Shown here: positions 49,130 to 61,435 of the stretch, in pieces
How positions within the stretch are numbered: position 1 is the stretch's first letter
Layout of the letters: every line of letters begins with the position of its first letter
Assembly: GCA_015183035.1 (NCBI GenBank)
Contig: JACZZP010000020.1
Location: 372,001 to 436,000, forward strand
Direction of reading: 5' to 3'
Source: Meloidogyne chitwoodi
Lineage: Eukaryota; Nematoda; Chromadorea; Rhabditida; Meloidogynidae
DNA length: 64,000 nucleotides
Program-made: the position numbers and the translations under genes
The notes under the pieces: generated by a model
What the model was told of the DNA's origin: nothing
Databases searched by the model: none
Seen by the model: the letters and a program-made list of their open reading frames with translations, nothing else

Positions 49130-52100
49130 TTAATTGAATATTTTTAAATTAAATTTTTAAATAAATTGTATGTAATCTGTCCCTTAAATTCTTTACGTTC
49201 CATATAAATAATTAAAATTCTTTTATTAATTTTTAATTAAAAAAAAAAATTTTTTATTTAAATTTTTTAATTAATCTTGGAAAAAAGACGAATTAAGCAT
49301 TTTTTAGGTAATTTTCTAAGGTAAGTAATTTTCTTTTAATTATTTTTAAGATGTAAATCTCTCTCATAAACATCCTCTGATTTTTTTTTAATAAATTGGA
49401 TTAAATGTTTTTATTTAAAAATAAAATTAATTTAAATATATAATATATTCGTATTTATTTATTTTTTAATTTAATTATTTTATATTTATTAATCATTTTT
49501 CTTATTTTAATTAAATATAAATATTGTAAATTATGTTTAATACATTTTCCAGTAAAATATTTTTTTGTGAACTAATAATTTCTGTCAAAAACAAATAATA
49601 TAATTATTAATTTATTATTTATTTTTTAATAATTACCATTTAGAATTTTTATATAAATTATACAAAACATTTAATATTAAATTGTCCTCGAATGTTTCCA
49701 TCTTTGAATTTTTGGTAATTTAATTTATTATTTAAAAAAAATAAAAATTAATAAATTTTATAATTTATTAAAAAAAATATTATTTTATTTTACTAAATTA
49801 TATTCATAATATAAAATTATTTCAATTAAAGTAAATTAATAAAACCTTTCCACACAAACACCATGCGAGTCCATAATTGTCGAAATAATATTAAATAAGA
49901 GAATTATTATTTTATTCAATTTTTAAAAATAAATTTGTTTTTTAAATATAATTATATTATTTTATTAGGGTTTTACACATTTTTTTATTATTTTATTACA
50001 AATTAAATAAATTTTAATTTAAATCGGCAAGTTGTTGGTTCCCCATTTAAACACTCAAAATATTTATAAATTTATTTTTAATAATTATTTTTGAAATTTT
50101 AAAATATAAAAATAAATTAAAAATTTTTTTTAAATTTAATTTTATTAATTCTTTCATTTCTTCGTTTCGCTTTAATATTTTCTAAAAAAATAATTTGCAT
50201 TTCCAGGTTCAAATTGAGCAAATATATTGTTGCTTATTAATTAATTTTATTATATTAAAATAGTTAAAAAATTAAAAAAAATTTAATTAAAATCATTAAA
50301 TTTAAAAGCTTATATTTTAATTAATTATATTGCAAATTTTATTAAATTAATATTGCGAGCGTAATTTAACGAAATTTAATTGATTTTAACAACAATAAAA
50401 AAAGTCGCCAGCATATAAAAATTTAAATTTTAAAAATAATTCTAAATTTATTTTTTAAAATAAATTTAATATATTAAACAATAATTTATTAAAATTAATT
50501 ATTATACTATTTTATTTATATATTTAATGGTCTTGCTGAATTTTGTTAATTTTTTAGGAGCCTTAAAATTATAAAAATAATTCAAATATTCATTTTTTTT
50601 AATTTTTTTCTTTAAAATTAAATTATTATTCTTTCAAAATTAATATAAAATTAAATTTTTATTTATTATACAACTTTATACTTTAATTACCTAATTTATT
50701 TTTTAAATTTAAGTTCAAAAGTTTTTTATTTTTAATTTTAATAAAAAATTAAAAATTATTAATTTTATAATTTATAAAAATATTATTTTATTTTACTAAA
50801 TTAAATATAAAATTATTTAAATTATAAATTACATTAATAATCCTTCTATACTCACATCGTGTGTTTTCATAATTGTTGAACTAATATTATAACTAAGAAA
50901 AATATTATTTTATTCCTAATTAATTAATTTATTTTATTAAACAAATAACTTTAATTAAAAAAAAATTTTTTTTTAATTAATTTAATACAAACGTTTACAT
51001 TACAGTTTAATTCTGCATAACTGTTAGGTATTCATGTTCATTTTAGTTGGTGAAAGTTTTTTTTTTAATTTTTATTATAAAATTCAATTATTTAAATATA
51101 TAGGTACTTATAATTATTTTTACTCTTATAATAAATTTATTTAAAATTTATTAAAATTATTTTAAGACTTAACTTATTATAATGAAGACACTCTTATAGA
51201 GTTAAATATTAATTTTAAATTTAAATTAATTTTTAAATAAAATTTTTAAATATTATATTTATTAAATTAAGATTTGGAGTGGCAAGATTATTTAGTTTTT
51301 TATAAAATTGTCTTCTTTAATTTTTGTTAATTTTGCAAGAGCCTTAAAATTATAAAAATAATTCTAATATTAATTTTTTTTTTAATTAAATTATTATTAT
51401 TTTTTCTAAATTACCTAGCATAAAATTAATTTTTTATTTAATTTATTTATTAATAATTTAAAAAAAAATATTTTATTTAATATAAATACTTTCTAATTTA
51501 ATTAATTAATTTATTTTTAAATCTTGTTGAAGCAAACAATTAATTATTCAACAAAATTTTAAAGTCAAAAATAATAAAAAAATTTTTTTCATTTTTATGT
51601 TATATAACCTAACTTTTTCATTAATTTTTCCAATTTTTTGAATTGCTCAAACAATTTTAAATTTTCTTTTTTTTAATTTATTCTTTTATATGTATTTTGT
51701 TGCTATTAATAATAATTAAAAGCTTGAGCTTAAAATCAGTAAAAAAAATAAATTTATTAATTCCAATTTTAATTTAAAATAAAAATATTTATTTGATAAA
51801 TTTAAAAATTATTTAATTAATTATAATAAAAATATTTTCTATTTTCTTCTTTGTTCTTATGCTTAAAACACGCGTCTAACTCGCCATTCAAAGCTTGAAT
51901 AAATTAATTTTTTATTTTTTAAATAAAAAATTTTTCAAAATTATTTATTAATTTTATACATATTTTTATTTTAATTAATATAAAAAATATTTATCTAGCT
52001 TTATTTATTTTATTTATTAAAGCCGATGTCATTCTTCATTTCCCCCACATCATTCTTTACTTTGTTTATTTAATTTCCAATAATTAATTTATTTAATATA

Positions 52101-53110
52101 ATTTATTTTATTTAATTATTTATATAATAGCCAAGCTTCTTTCTGCTATTTTTCAAATTATAATACATCATTTATCATTTCTTTTATTTTTTATTATTTT
52201 TTGATAATTTAATTTATTATTATTTAAAAAAATTTATTTAATTTTTAAATTTATAATAAATAAAATTTTTATTTAATTTTTAAAATCTCAAATCGAAGAA
52301 ATGCTTTATACTGCTTTGATGTTAAAGTACGAATTACAATGAAGTTGTAAAACTTGTTTTTTATTTTTGGGTAATTTTATTTATTTTTATTATTATTAAA
52401 ATTTAAAAATTTATTTTTTTAATTTAACGTTTTTTAATTTTTAATTAATAATTATAAAAATTATAAATTTTAATAAAAAATTTATTAATTTTTAAATTTA
52501 TTAAAAATATATTAATTTATTTTACTAAATTATTCAAGTTTAAAATTATTATTTAAATTACAGTAATCTCACATATTTTGGATTTGATGCAAAAACCTTG
52601 TACTCCATTTCAACAATCTGTGAATAATTATTTTTTAAATTAATAATTATTATTTTATTTTTGCTATTTATTTTTTTTAAAGAATTGTGTCGAAAATAAA
52701 TTTGTATTTTTTTTTAAATTAATTAAAAAATTGGAAGATTCAGCAGAAAAATAAATCTCTGTCAATTTCGAAATTTTTTTTATAAAAATTTAATTTATTT
52801 TAATAATAAAATCATTTAAATAAATTTTTATTTTTTTTAAATTTATTTAATATTTATATAAAATTTATTTTAATAAAAGCATATAAAGCTTGGAGATAAT
52901 TAATTATAATTGTATTAATTAAAATTGTTTATAAAAATTGGAAAAATAGTGTCTAATAAAATAAAATTAAACTAATTTATTTATTTTTTAATTAAAATTA
53001 AAAAATTAAATCAAATTTAAAAAATTTAATTTTTCATTAGTAAAATAATTAAATATAAATTAAATTAAAAATTTAATTATTGAAAAATAATGACTTGAAG
53101 TCTGGATAGT
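49130..53110 (+). repeat. Large AT-rich segmental repeat, copy 2
   Basis: Partner of 44613-47900, with substitutions, indels and extra sequence around 49950-50800 and 51300-52270. It is noncoding. Confidence 0.7.
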
Positions 53111-53394
53111 AATATTCAAATATTGATGATTTTCAATTTAATTTTTATTTTAATAATTTTAATTAAACTAATTTATTTTTATAATAAATTTGTATAAATT
53201 AATTCCTCCATTATTTGATTAATATTTTTAATTATTCAATTTTTTTTTAAACTTTTTAAAATTAAAAAAAAAAATTATTTTTTAAACTTGCTAAGATTGT
53301 TAATATTTACTTGAGTAATTAAACAAAAAAATTTTTTAATTTTTTATTAAATTTAATATGTATTTATTTATATATACCTAACTATTAAATATTT

Positions 53395-53465
53395 AATTGG
53401 AAATTTATTTTATTTTATTATTCTAATTGGAAATTTATTTTATTTTATTATTCTAATTGGAAATT
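53395..53465. repeat. 30 bp tandem repeat, about 2.3 copies
   Basis: TAATTGGAAATTTATTTTAT, TTTATTATTC repeated twice exactly, followed by a partial third copy. Confidence 0.9.
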
Positions 53466-56400
53466 AAATTTTTTTAATATTTAATATAAAATTATTTAAA
53501 TTTATAATTATTATTTTTATTTTTTTTAATTTATATAATTTATTTAAGTGTAGTAAATGCGTAATATTGGTATGGATTGGATCTAATTAATTATTTTATT
53601 GCTAAAATTGTATGGGTATAAAATAAAAAACCAGTATATTTAAAATTCTTAATTACATTGAATTATTTATTTTTTAATTTTAATTAAAAAATAATATATT
53701 AAATTTAAATAATTTTTATTTACATTAATAAATTTTTATTTAAAATATTAATTTAATTATTTAAACGTTTTTATATTTAAAAAATTTTTTTAAATAAAAT
53801 TTTTTTTTAAACAAATTGCTGTCAATTTGAATAACTTTGGTAATTAAACCAAAAATTTAATTATTAAATTTAATAAATAATTTTTAAATTTTAATTTATT
53901 TATACATTTTTTAAATTATTATTCTTTATATTTTTATTTTAATTTTTTATTATTTAATTTAATTTTAAATTAATATTTATTTTTTTTTTAAATTATAAAT
54001 ATGTTATTAAATAATTTTGAATATCTGGAACATTTAATATAATTTAATAATATTAATTTTTAAATTTATTTTATAATTAATTCCTCATAACGAATATTTT
54101 TTTTTAGATTATTAAGTGTAATAATGACGTATTTGTTAAGTTTTTTTGAGACAAAAAAGTTTAAAAATAATAATAAAATAGTTTAGGTCAATATATAGGT
54201 AGATTATTATCGCCTTCTTTCTCCACTCTATAAATAACAATTATTTTTTAACTTTAAAAATAATTACCAAAAAGGGATTATTTAAATCTCTTTTTTTTTA
54301 ATTTTTTTAAGAAAAAAAGTTAATGTTTTAATTTAATATTTTAGTCGGTAAAGCTAAAAACATTTTCAGTATTCTGCTGTTCACCAGTAAAAAATTTTAT
54401 TGTTTTAATTTTAATATAATTTATTTAATAATTTATTAATTTAATTTATTTATATTTAAAAGATTAACTTTTTTTTTGTTGTTCAGTATCCAACTTAATT
54501 AAAGTCATATCAGATTTATTTATTTGTTTCGTTTAACATTTTATTCATATGTTCAACGTTGAATTATTTAATTTTACCAAAAATTAATTGTTTTAAATTT
54601 TATTTTATTTTATTTTTTTTTAAATTTATTTATTTTTAAATTATAAATATATTAATAAATATTTTATTTAAATTATTTAGCTAATAAATATACAAAAAAG
54701 AAATAAGGGTTGCCCTCAAATCTTTCAGGTACTTCAGAGAGCTTGCAGATGATTTTGACATTATCATTCTTCATAAAAATAAAATATTTATTTACTATTA
54801 TTTATTTTATATATTTTTTTAAAAATTAATATTATTTTAATTAAGAGAATTAATTTAAAAACTCTCAAACCTAAATTTTCATTATAGGTAGGTATATTTA
54901 ATTTTATTTAAATTTAAATTTTATTATTTATGCATGTTCTTTCATCCAGTAAAGTAAGGTTTGAATTTAAAATATTTTTAAATATATTTTTTAACATCAA
55001 ACATTTAATAATAAAAAATATTTTATTCAAATAAAAGTGCGTAGAAGTAAAGAGACACGCTACAGAAAAATGCTCCCCAGCACTTCATTATTTATTTATT
55101 TTTTATTAAAATAAATTTTAAAAAAATTTATTATTTCTTTTATTATACTAAATTTATTAATATTTAAATTTTAAAAATATATATAAATAATTAATAATTT
55201 AATTATTCGAGTTAAATTTATTTTAATTAAATATTAAATTAATTAAATTTATTTATTTTAATTTTAAAAGTAAAACAATTTAAATTATTTTTTTATTATT
55301 ATTTATTATTTAATAAACATTATTTAATTAAAAATTAAAATTAAAATGAAGATTAATTTTAATTAAATTAATTTATTTTTTATAATAGTTTTTATTCACT
55401 CTTTCTATTTTTTAAATTTAATATAAATTTATTTATTTATTTTATTTAATTATTATTATTTAATAAATTTAAATCATGCTATTAATACAGAGCTGTCAGA
55501 TGAAAAAATGAAAAATCCGCAAATTCATCGGAAAAAATCCTCATTTTGGGCAAAAATCCGCAAATAATAAAAATGTTTATTATAATAGAAATTTTTTATT
55601 AATGTTCTTATTTTTCGGTATTAACAATAGATTTTAACAATTTATTATTGGAAATAATCATCTTGTAAAATTTAATAATATAAAGGTAGTTAAGACATTT
55701 GAATGAAAAATAATTTTATTTGTATTTTAATTTAATAAATTTAATTTACTATAATAAAATAAATAACTATTTTTAAATTTATTTTTAGTCTTTTAAAATT
55801 TCAAATTTTTTAATAGCTATCAAATATTCGTTGAAATATATTTGTGATATGTTGCACTTTACTCTGAAGTTAAAGTTCCGGATTTCTATTTCAACAATTA
55901 CTTGTTTTAATAATTTCAAACCTTCACAAATTAATTAATTTATATTTAACAATTTTAACTTTATTAATTTATATTTATTTAAATAAAATTATTATTTTAA
56001 ACTAAATTAAAAATATTTTTTTTTAAACAAACTTTAAATTTAAATAATAATTATTAATTAATAAAAATAATTTTAAATAAAAAATATATTTTATTTAAAA
56101 AATTAAAATTTATTTAAAAATTAAAATAAAAATATATAAAATTATATTTAATTAAAATTAAATATTTTTCTTCATCGCAATTGAATATTTTTTATAAATG
56201 AAGAAACTTTTTAATTATAATTTTAATTTAATTTTAAATCCAAAATATGTGTAGAGTTTAGGGTAATTTGGTATTTAATTAATTTATCAGATTAAAAATT
56301 TATATAATTTATTATTAAATTTAAAAAAAATTTTTTTAATTATATTTAAAAAATTATTTTTTAACTAGGCCACTCTTAATTCAAATTTTTAAAATATTTT

Positions 56401-57290
56401 TATTAAAATATTTTGATTAAGACAGTGCTTGATATTTCTTTAATTAAATTTTTTAATTATTTTTAGTATTGAAATTAATAAAAAAAATTTTTTTAATAAA
56501 AATTTTTTTTATTAATTTGCTGACATTATTAATAATAAACCTGGTAATTAAACCAAGCATTTAATTATTAATATGTATATAACTTTTAAATTTTTAATTT
56601 ATATTTTTAAAATTATTATTTATTTTTTATATTTTTATTATTTAATTTATTTTTATTTAGATAAATATAATTTTTTTTTAAATTAATTTTCAAAGTTAAG
56701 TAAAAAAAAATCGGAATTTAATTCCAAAATTTTTAAACAAGCATTTTTTTAATTTTATTTAAATAATAAAATAAATTGATTTTATTTTCAATGAATTTTC
56801 AATTCTCTCAATTATTCTCCTTTATAAAATTAATTTGTTAAAATTAATATATTAAAAATTTATTAATATTCTTATATATTTATTTTTAATAAATTTGTTT
56901 AATTATTTAAAGTATTTTGAATTGTTGAGACACCCTTGTTTAAAATTTTAATTAATAATAAGTTTTATCAAAATTAAAATAGAATTCTTTAAATAAATAA
57001 AATATTAGAAAATCGATTCTAGAAAGAATTTAATATAAATCAATTTAAAAAAATATATAAAGAATAAAAAGATAATAAAAATATAATAAGAAGGAATGTT
57101 AACAGTTTTTGAAAGTTTTAAATAAAAAATGAATTTATAAAATTCAATTATTCTGCATTTTTAAAATCATAAAATTTTTCATAAATAGTTTAAGGCATTT
57201 TCATAAATTAATTGGAGCTAAGGTTGTAAATTTTTTAATAAATTTGTTTTTCAAAACACCTAGCATAAATATATTAGTTAATGCCTTTTA
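53466..57290. other. AT-rich gene desert
   Basis: No gene is supported. At 55487-55575 a slightly GC-richer stretch begins CAGAGCTGTCAG and has AAATCCGCAAAT twice; the start is similar to hAT-element ends, but no matching right end was found. 55060-55090 is another unexplained GC-richer patch. Confidence 0.45.
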
Positions 57291-58833
57291 CTACACGTTA
57301 TTAAAAATCAAGCTTCGACAAATAGGACAACGGAAATGATTTAACTCCAAGGTTTCTTCATTCGTTACAATCCATTTTTTTAAACAATTTTCATGAAAGT
57401 AATGAGTACAATTAAGTTTAATAATTGTATTTCCGTCATTCAAGTGTTCGGAACAGATTGAACAACTAGTCTCATCCTTTTGTTCATCAAATTGTATGCG
57501 AAATATATTTAAGCTTTTTAAGGCTGTGATGCGAGTCTCTTTCTGAAAGTTTGAGAAATTTATTAAAATATATTCTATACTAATTATTAAAAAGTTAGAA
57601 TAAAAAGATACATATTCACAGTGATGGGAAAGTTCCAGTTCCGGAACTGGAACTGCGGAAATGGTTGATTTCTGGAACCGGTTTGGAACTGCAACTGTGG
57701 AACTGCCAAATTCTGGAACCGGTTTGGAACTGGAACTGTGGAACTGCCAAATTTTGGAACTCCTTTGGAACTGCAACTGTGGAACTACCAAATTTTTGGA
57801 ACTGGAACGGGTTCCGGAACCGGTTCCTCACCCCACAATAGTTCCGAATAGTTCGGGAACTGGAACTATGAAAAGTAAAAATGCAGTTCCGGAACCGGAA
57901 CTGGAACTGCAAAAATTAAAAAACCGGTTCTGGAACTGGAACTGCAAAAATTCAAAAAGCAGTTCCGGAACTGAAACCGGTTCCAGTGGAAATTTTGGAA
58001 CTTTCCCATCACTGCATATTCATTGCCCTTAATTATACAAATCGACTGAAAATTTTTAAGAATCTGGGCCTTTTTTTAATGTCTAATTTTTTAGTAATAT
58101 TATTTATAAACATTAAAATATTTTTCTTATAATTCAAAGATTGGGTGACGATTCTGGCGGTTTTTAAAGTTGATAAATATTTAAATGAGTTAGTATAATG
58201 CACTCCATTTAAAAACAAAATTAAGACACTATGTATAATAATAATAATAAATACCGCCATATTTTCAAATATTTCATTATTAATTCGTACAAGTTCGGAG
58301 TTACAATATAGTTTATAATTATAAAGTAAATTAATCAGAAAAGAAGGTTGGTTATTATTAGGAAGTTCAATTCCAATTTTAATAAGATTAGAACGTGCTC
58401 TGCCAATTAGTGACTTACTAAGCTGAAAATTAAAAAAAAAAATTTAAATTAATTTTCTTGGGGAGAAAATCGTTATATCTAAAAAAATATTATAGATTCT
58501 ACTTTTTTAGATTTCGTATAATATTTTTAAATTAGATCCTAAACATTAGAACCTTTGTAAAATTAATTACGATATACACATACGATTGTAGATAAAATTT
58601 AAAAATATATAAAATAAAACGTATTAATTTACTGTGTTTAGAGTTTGACTGATCTCTTTATTCTTTAAAAAATTATAGTCGTGATAATATAAGTTATATG
58701 TTCTATATGGTGTTAAACTATATTTCTTTAGCATCTTTTGAGTTGCCTCATAAAATTCAGGATCATTAGAATCAATTTTATTTATGAACAAAACAAATAA
58801 AAATAAAAACAATAATTTAGTTGAAGAATTCAT
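57291..58833 (-). CDS. Signal-peptide / transmembrane RING-H2 protein, probable E3 ubiquitin ligase (278 aa)
   Basis: Three exons on the minus strand, 58833-58633, 58422-58039 and 57542-57291, join in phase 0 through GT..AG introns of 210 and 496 bp. Residues 1-22 are a signal peptide (MNSSTKLLFLFLFVLFINKI). Residues 122-141 form a probable membrane segment (MAVFIIIIIHSVLILFLNGV). Residues 222-270 are a RING-H2 finger: C222-x2-C225-x14-C240-x-H242-x2-H245-x2-C248-x18-C267-x2-C270, all eight zinc ligands present. Membrane-anchored RING-H2 proteins pass ubiquitin from an E2 enzyme to nearby targets. I see no PA domain in the lumenal part and recognise no orthologue. The last exon is certain. 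Linking it to the two upstream exons rests on splice signals and phase, and a separate upstream gene is the alternative. Intron 2 holds a MITE. Confidence 0.65.
57611..57618. repeat. 8 bp target-site duplication, left
   Basis: CATATTCA immediately before the MITE, identical to 58015-58022. Confidence 0.9.
57619..58014. mobile_element. hAT-type MITE (396 bp) in intron 2 of the RING gene
   Basis: Ends are perfect 18 bp inverted repeats, CAGTGATGGGAAAGTTCC and its complement, flanked by an exact 8 bp duplication (CATATTCA). An 8 bp duplication with CAGTG-type termini is the signature of hAT transposons. The interior has no transposase. It is made of GGAACT/AGTTCC words, with a unit of roughly 50 bp (TTCTGGAACCGGTTTGGAAC, TG.AACTGTGGAACTGCCAAA) repeated about three to four times. 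Removing it and one duplication would leave a 92 bp intron, so the element is a clean insertion. Open frames crossing it on both strands are not genes. Confidence 0.93.
58015..58022. repeat. 8 bp target-site duplication, right
   Basis: CATATTCA immediately after the MITE. Confidence 0.9.
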
Positions 58834-60240
58834 ATTTTAAATTTTTTAATTAATTTTTTGAATGTAAAATTTTAAAAAATCAAACTGTTTATGTATAGCA
58901 ATATATGCACTTTAAATTGAGTCAATTTTTCCGTTTTTTATTTTAAAAATTTACGCCCTCCCTTATTTTACCCTTTCTTTCCGGCAATTAAAAATTTTTT
59001 TTAAGAAAATCCCACGCATTTCTATCTTTCCGGCATTTAAAAAAAATATTTTATATAAAAATTTTTTATTTTCTTTTAATTTTTTTTAAATTTAATTTTG
59101 ATTTAATGTTTTTTAGAAAATTATGGTAAATTATAGAAAACAATAAATTTGTTGTTAATTTGATGGTTAATTAATTTACTAGTTTGAGAAATAACGTATA
59201 TAAAAATATTATTATTATAAAATAAATAATAATTATTATCCTTCAACTTTTAACAAATTATCCAATATTAATTAATACGAAAATAATTTTAAAAAAATAT
59301 ATTAAACGATTTAATTCATTTTAAATTAGAAATTTTTAAATAAAATTTAGAAATTTAAAAGAAATAATTTTTTAGTAATTAATTATTAATTTAATTAAAC
59401 TGGTTTGTCATTAATATTAATTATTTTTGAATAATGGCTTTTCAATGTAGTACATATGCATTTTTATTTTAGAAAACATTAAAGTATCAAGTAACAATTT
59501 AATAAAATATTCCTGAAGAAAAATTAAAAAATGTTATCAACAAAAGCAATTTAATAATAAATATATATAGAGCTTTTTAAAATTAAAATACATAAATGAC
59601 AAAGCACTTATTAGTTTATTAAAATTATTTTATTATAATTAACAATTTTTTAAATAAGGTAAACAATTTTTTCATTTATTGGGGACATTGAAATAATATT
59701 TATTTGCATAATCAATCCAAAAATTATAATTAATAGAATAAAAAAAATAATAGATTTAACTACGTTGATAATTTTAAAAATTAATTATTATTTAAATTTT
59801 ATTTAAAAAATAACTTGGTATTCGATCTACAGGCTGTGAATTTTATTAAAAAATTAAACTATAAATTTCGTTTTTTGATTTTGTAAATGTTGATAAATTG
59901 GGTTATACATCTTACCCTTTACATCAATTAAATCCAACATATATGTAAAAAAAATCTTTCAATAAATCCATAAAAATCGATAGCCAATTCATTCGGCCAT
60001 ATTTGTATATTGCGAAAGACACTTGCCTTTAAAAAAAGTTGAAAAAATCCATTTAAAAAATTATTTTTTAATATCAAGTCTCGCGTGAATTTATTTCTTT
60101 TAATATTGTCCGCGTGAATTTATTTCTTTTAATATCGGATTTATTTTTTAATATCAAGTATTGTTAGAATAGTTTAAAAAAATAAATCAAGTTAGAAAGC
60201 ATTGTCCTGTCCTTTAAAGAATTACACGCGCAGTCTAGTA
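58834..60240. other. Intergenic DNA upstream of the RING gene
   Basis: No gene is seen. 58970-59035 has a short repeat (CTTTCCGGCAATTAAAAATT and CTTTCCGGCATTTAAAAAAA). 60082-60140 has a 29 bp tandem pair (CGCGTGAATTTATTTCTTTT, AATAT..). The promoter of the RING gene must lie near 58834, but no specific motif stands out. Confidence 0.5.
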
Positions 60241-60264
60241 TTTAAATAGACATGTCTATTTAAA
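60241..60264. other. Perfect 24 bp palindrome
   Basis: TTTAAATAGACA followed by its exact complement, with no spacer. It could be a dimeric protein-binding site, but chance palindromes are more frequent in AT-rich DNA. Confidence 0.5.
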
Positions 60265-60862
60265 AAATGTTGGTGGCAGACTTTTATTATTTCAATTAAT
60301 CATTGGATTCATATTGTTGTAATAATTATTTTAATTTTATACATTAACTCATTGACGTTTGTATTTTTGTAATCATTATTTATTTTAATTTTATACAATG
60401 TTCATACCATAAATATATTATTAATGTTACATTGATGTTTATATGTATTAATGAAAAATTCTTTTATTTATTTTAATTAAGCATAGAAATGTTTATATTG
60501 ATTGTAAAAATCTTTTACATATTTATTTTAATTATAATTAATATTATGTAGATCATTGACGTTTGTTATAATTTTTTTTTTAATTTAATATTGGTTTTAA
60601 AATCGTTTATTTATTTTAATTATAAGTGTATATGTAAATTAATGTTTGTATTGATTTAGTTATAAGTTAAATTGTTTTATTTTTATATTTTTAAAAATAT
60701 TTATAAGAAACAAAAAATATTAAAAATGAGAAAAATGTCAAAAAATGGTCAATTTATACTTCATTGGCGTCTAAACGACTTACTGGGCTACCAATTTCAT
60801 TCATCCGTTTTAACGCTGAAAATCAAATCTTTTAAATATTTTTCAAAATTTTTCATTTTTAA
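60265..60862. other. AT-rich DNA with degenerate tandem units
   Basis: Loose repeats of a TTGACGTTTGTATT / TATTTATTTTAATTTTATAC type between about 60300 and 60660. The open frame 60672-60872 has no domain and ends in the duplicated segment, so it is not called. Confidence 0.4.
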
Positions 60863-61015
60863 TAGGATTTAACCCTTAAACTTCACTACCATTAAAAGCC
60901 ATTTTTCTTTAATTATATTTAGATGACAAAAAACCAAATTCTTCTAATTAAATTAATTTTTCTGAAATTTTTGTTTCCTTAAAAATTTCTTCAATTATTT
61001 CTCAATCTTTTATTT
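60863..61015 (+). pseudogene. Decayed second copy of the DNAJC25 5' flank and start
   Basis: Aligns with 62605-62765. Landmarks in order: ATAGGATTTAACCCTTAAAC (ATAGGATTTGACCCTTAAAC at the gene), ATTTAGATGACAA, AAATTCTTCTAATTAAATTA, and AAAATTTCTTCAATTATTTC where the gene reads AAAATGTCTTCATTTACTTC. The initiator ATG is TTT/ATT here, so the copy cannot start the protein. Similarity stops where the inverted-repeat element begins. Confidence 0.75.
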
Positions 61016-61021
61016 TCATGT

Positions 61022-61155
61022 CCAGACATTTCGTCGACATAAATTGCACGACATTTCGTCCCAAAGGCAAAAAATCGTGGGCTCGGGTAAACGAAATGTA
61101 GTTTTTTTTGCGTAGAGGCGAAATGTCGTACAATTTTGTTCGACGAAATGTCAGG
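61022..61155. mobile_element. 134 bp inverted-repeat element (MITE-like)
   Basis: Left arm CCAGACATTTCGTCGACATA, then AATTGCACGACATTTCG. The right arm, reversed, reads CCTGACATTTCGTCGAACAA, then AATTGTACGACATTTCG. The arms are about 37 bp with few mismatches, and each arm carries the CGACATTTCG word twice. The middle (AAAAATCGTGGGCTCGGGTA) has no coding capacity. No clear target duplication is seen, so the superfamily is undecided. The open frame at 61108-61317 starts inside it and is not a gene. Confidence 0.75.
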
Positions 61156-61435
61156 TCACTTTATTTTTTCTCTTTCCACACTTTACACATACTCAAACGT
61201 TTTGCCAGAAATCAAAATTTATTTGCAAAACTTAGAAAATTAAAAATTTTTTTCCATTTTTTAAAAATCGAAATTTCGACACTCCTATTTTTAAGTTATT
61301 TCTCAACATTTCTCTAATGTAAGAACATAAAAATACACAAATTTTAATTTATTTCAATTAGAAAATCTTTAATATGAATCTAAACCTGTAAAAAATAAAT
61401 ATATGTGAAAATATCAATGTTTGTAATAAATTTCG
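61156..61435. other. Short intergenic spacer 3' of the TFIIA gene
   Basis: No gene is seen. It must hold the polyadenylation site of the TFIIA gene, but no AATAAA is present on the minus strand close to the stop. Confidence 0.4.

Noticed and set aside
55487..55575. hAT-like element end (CAGAGCTGTCAG)
   Set aside because: Only one end is visible, with no inverted partner or 8 bp duplication in reach. Kept only as a remark in the desert entry.
57616..58032. Frames of 98 codons (minus) and 123 codons (plus) across the MITE
   Set aside because: Both arise from the stop-poor GGAACT/AGTTCC repeat inside the transposon.
60672..61317. Two plus-strand frames (66 and 69 codons)
   Set aside because: Basic low-complexity translations overlapping the DNAJC25-flank copy and the inverted-repeat element, with no domain.
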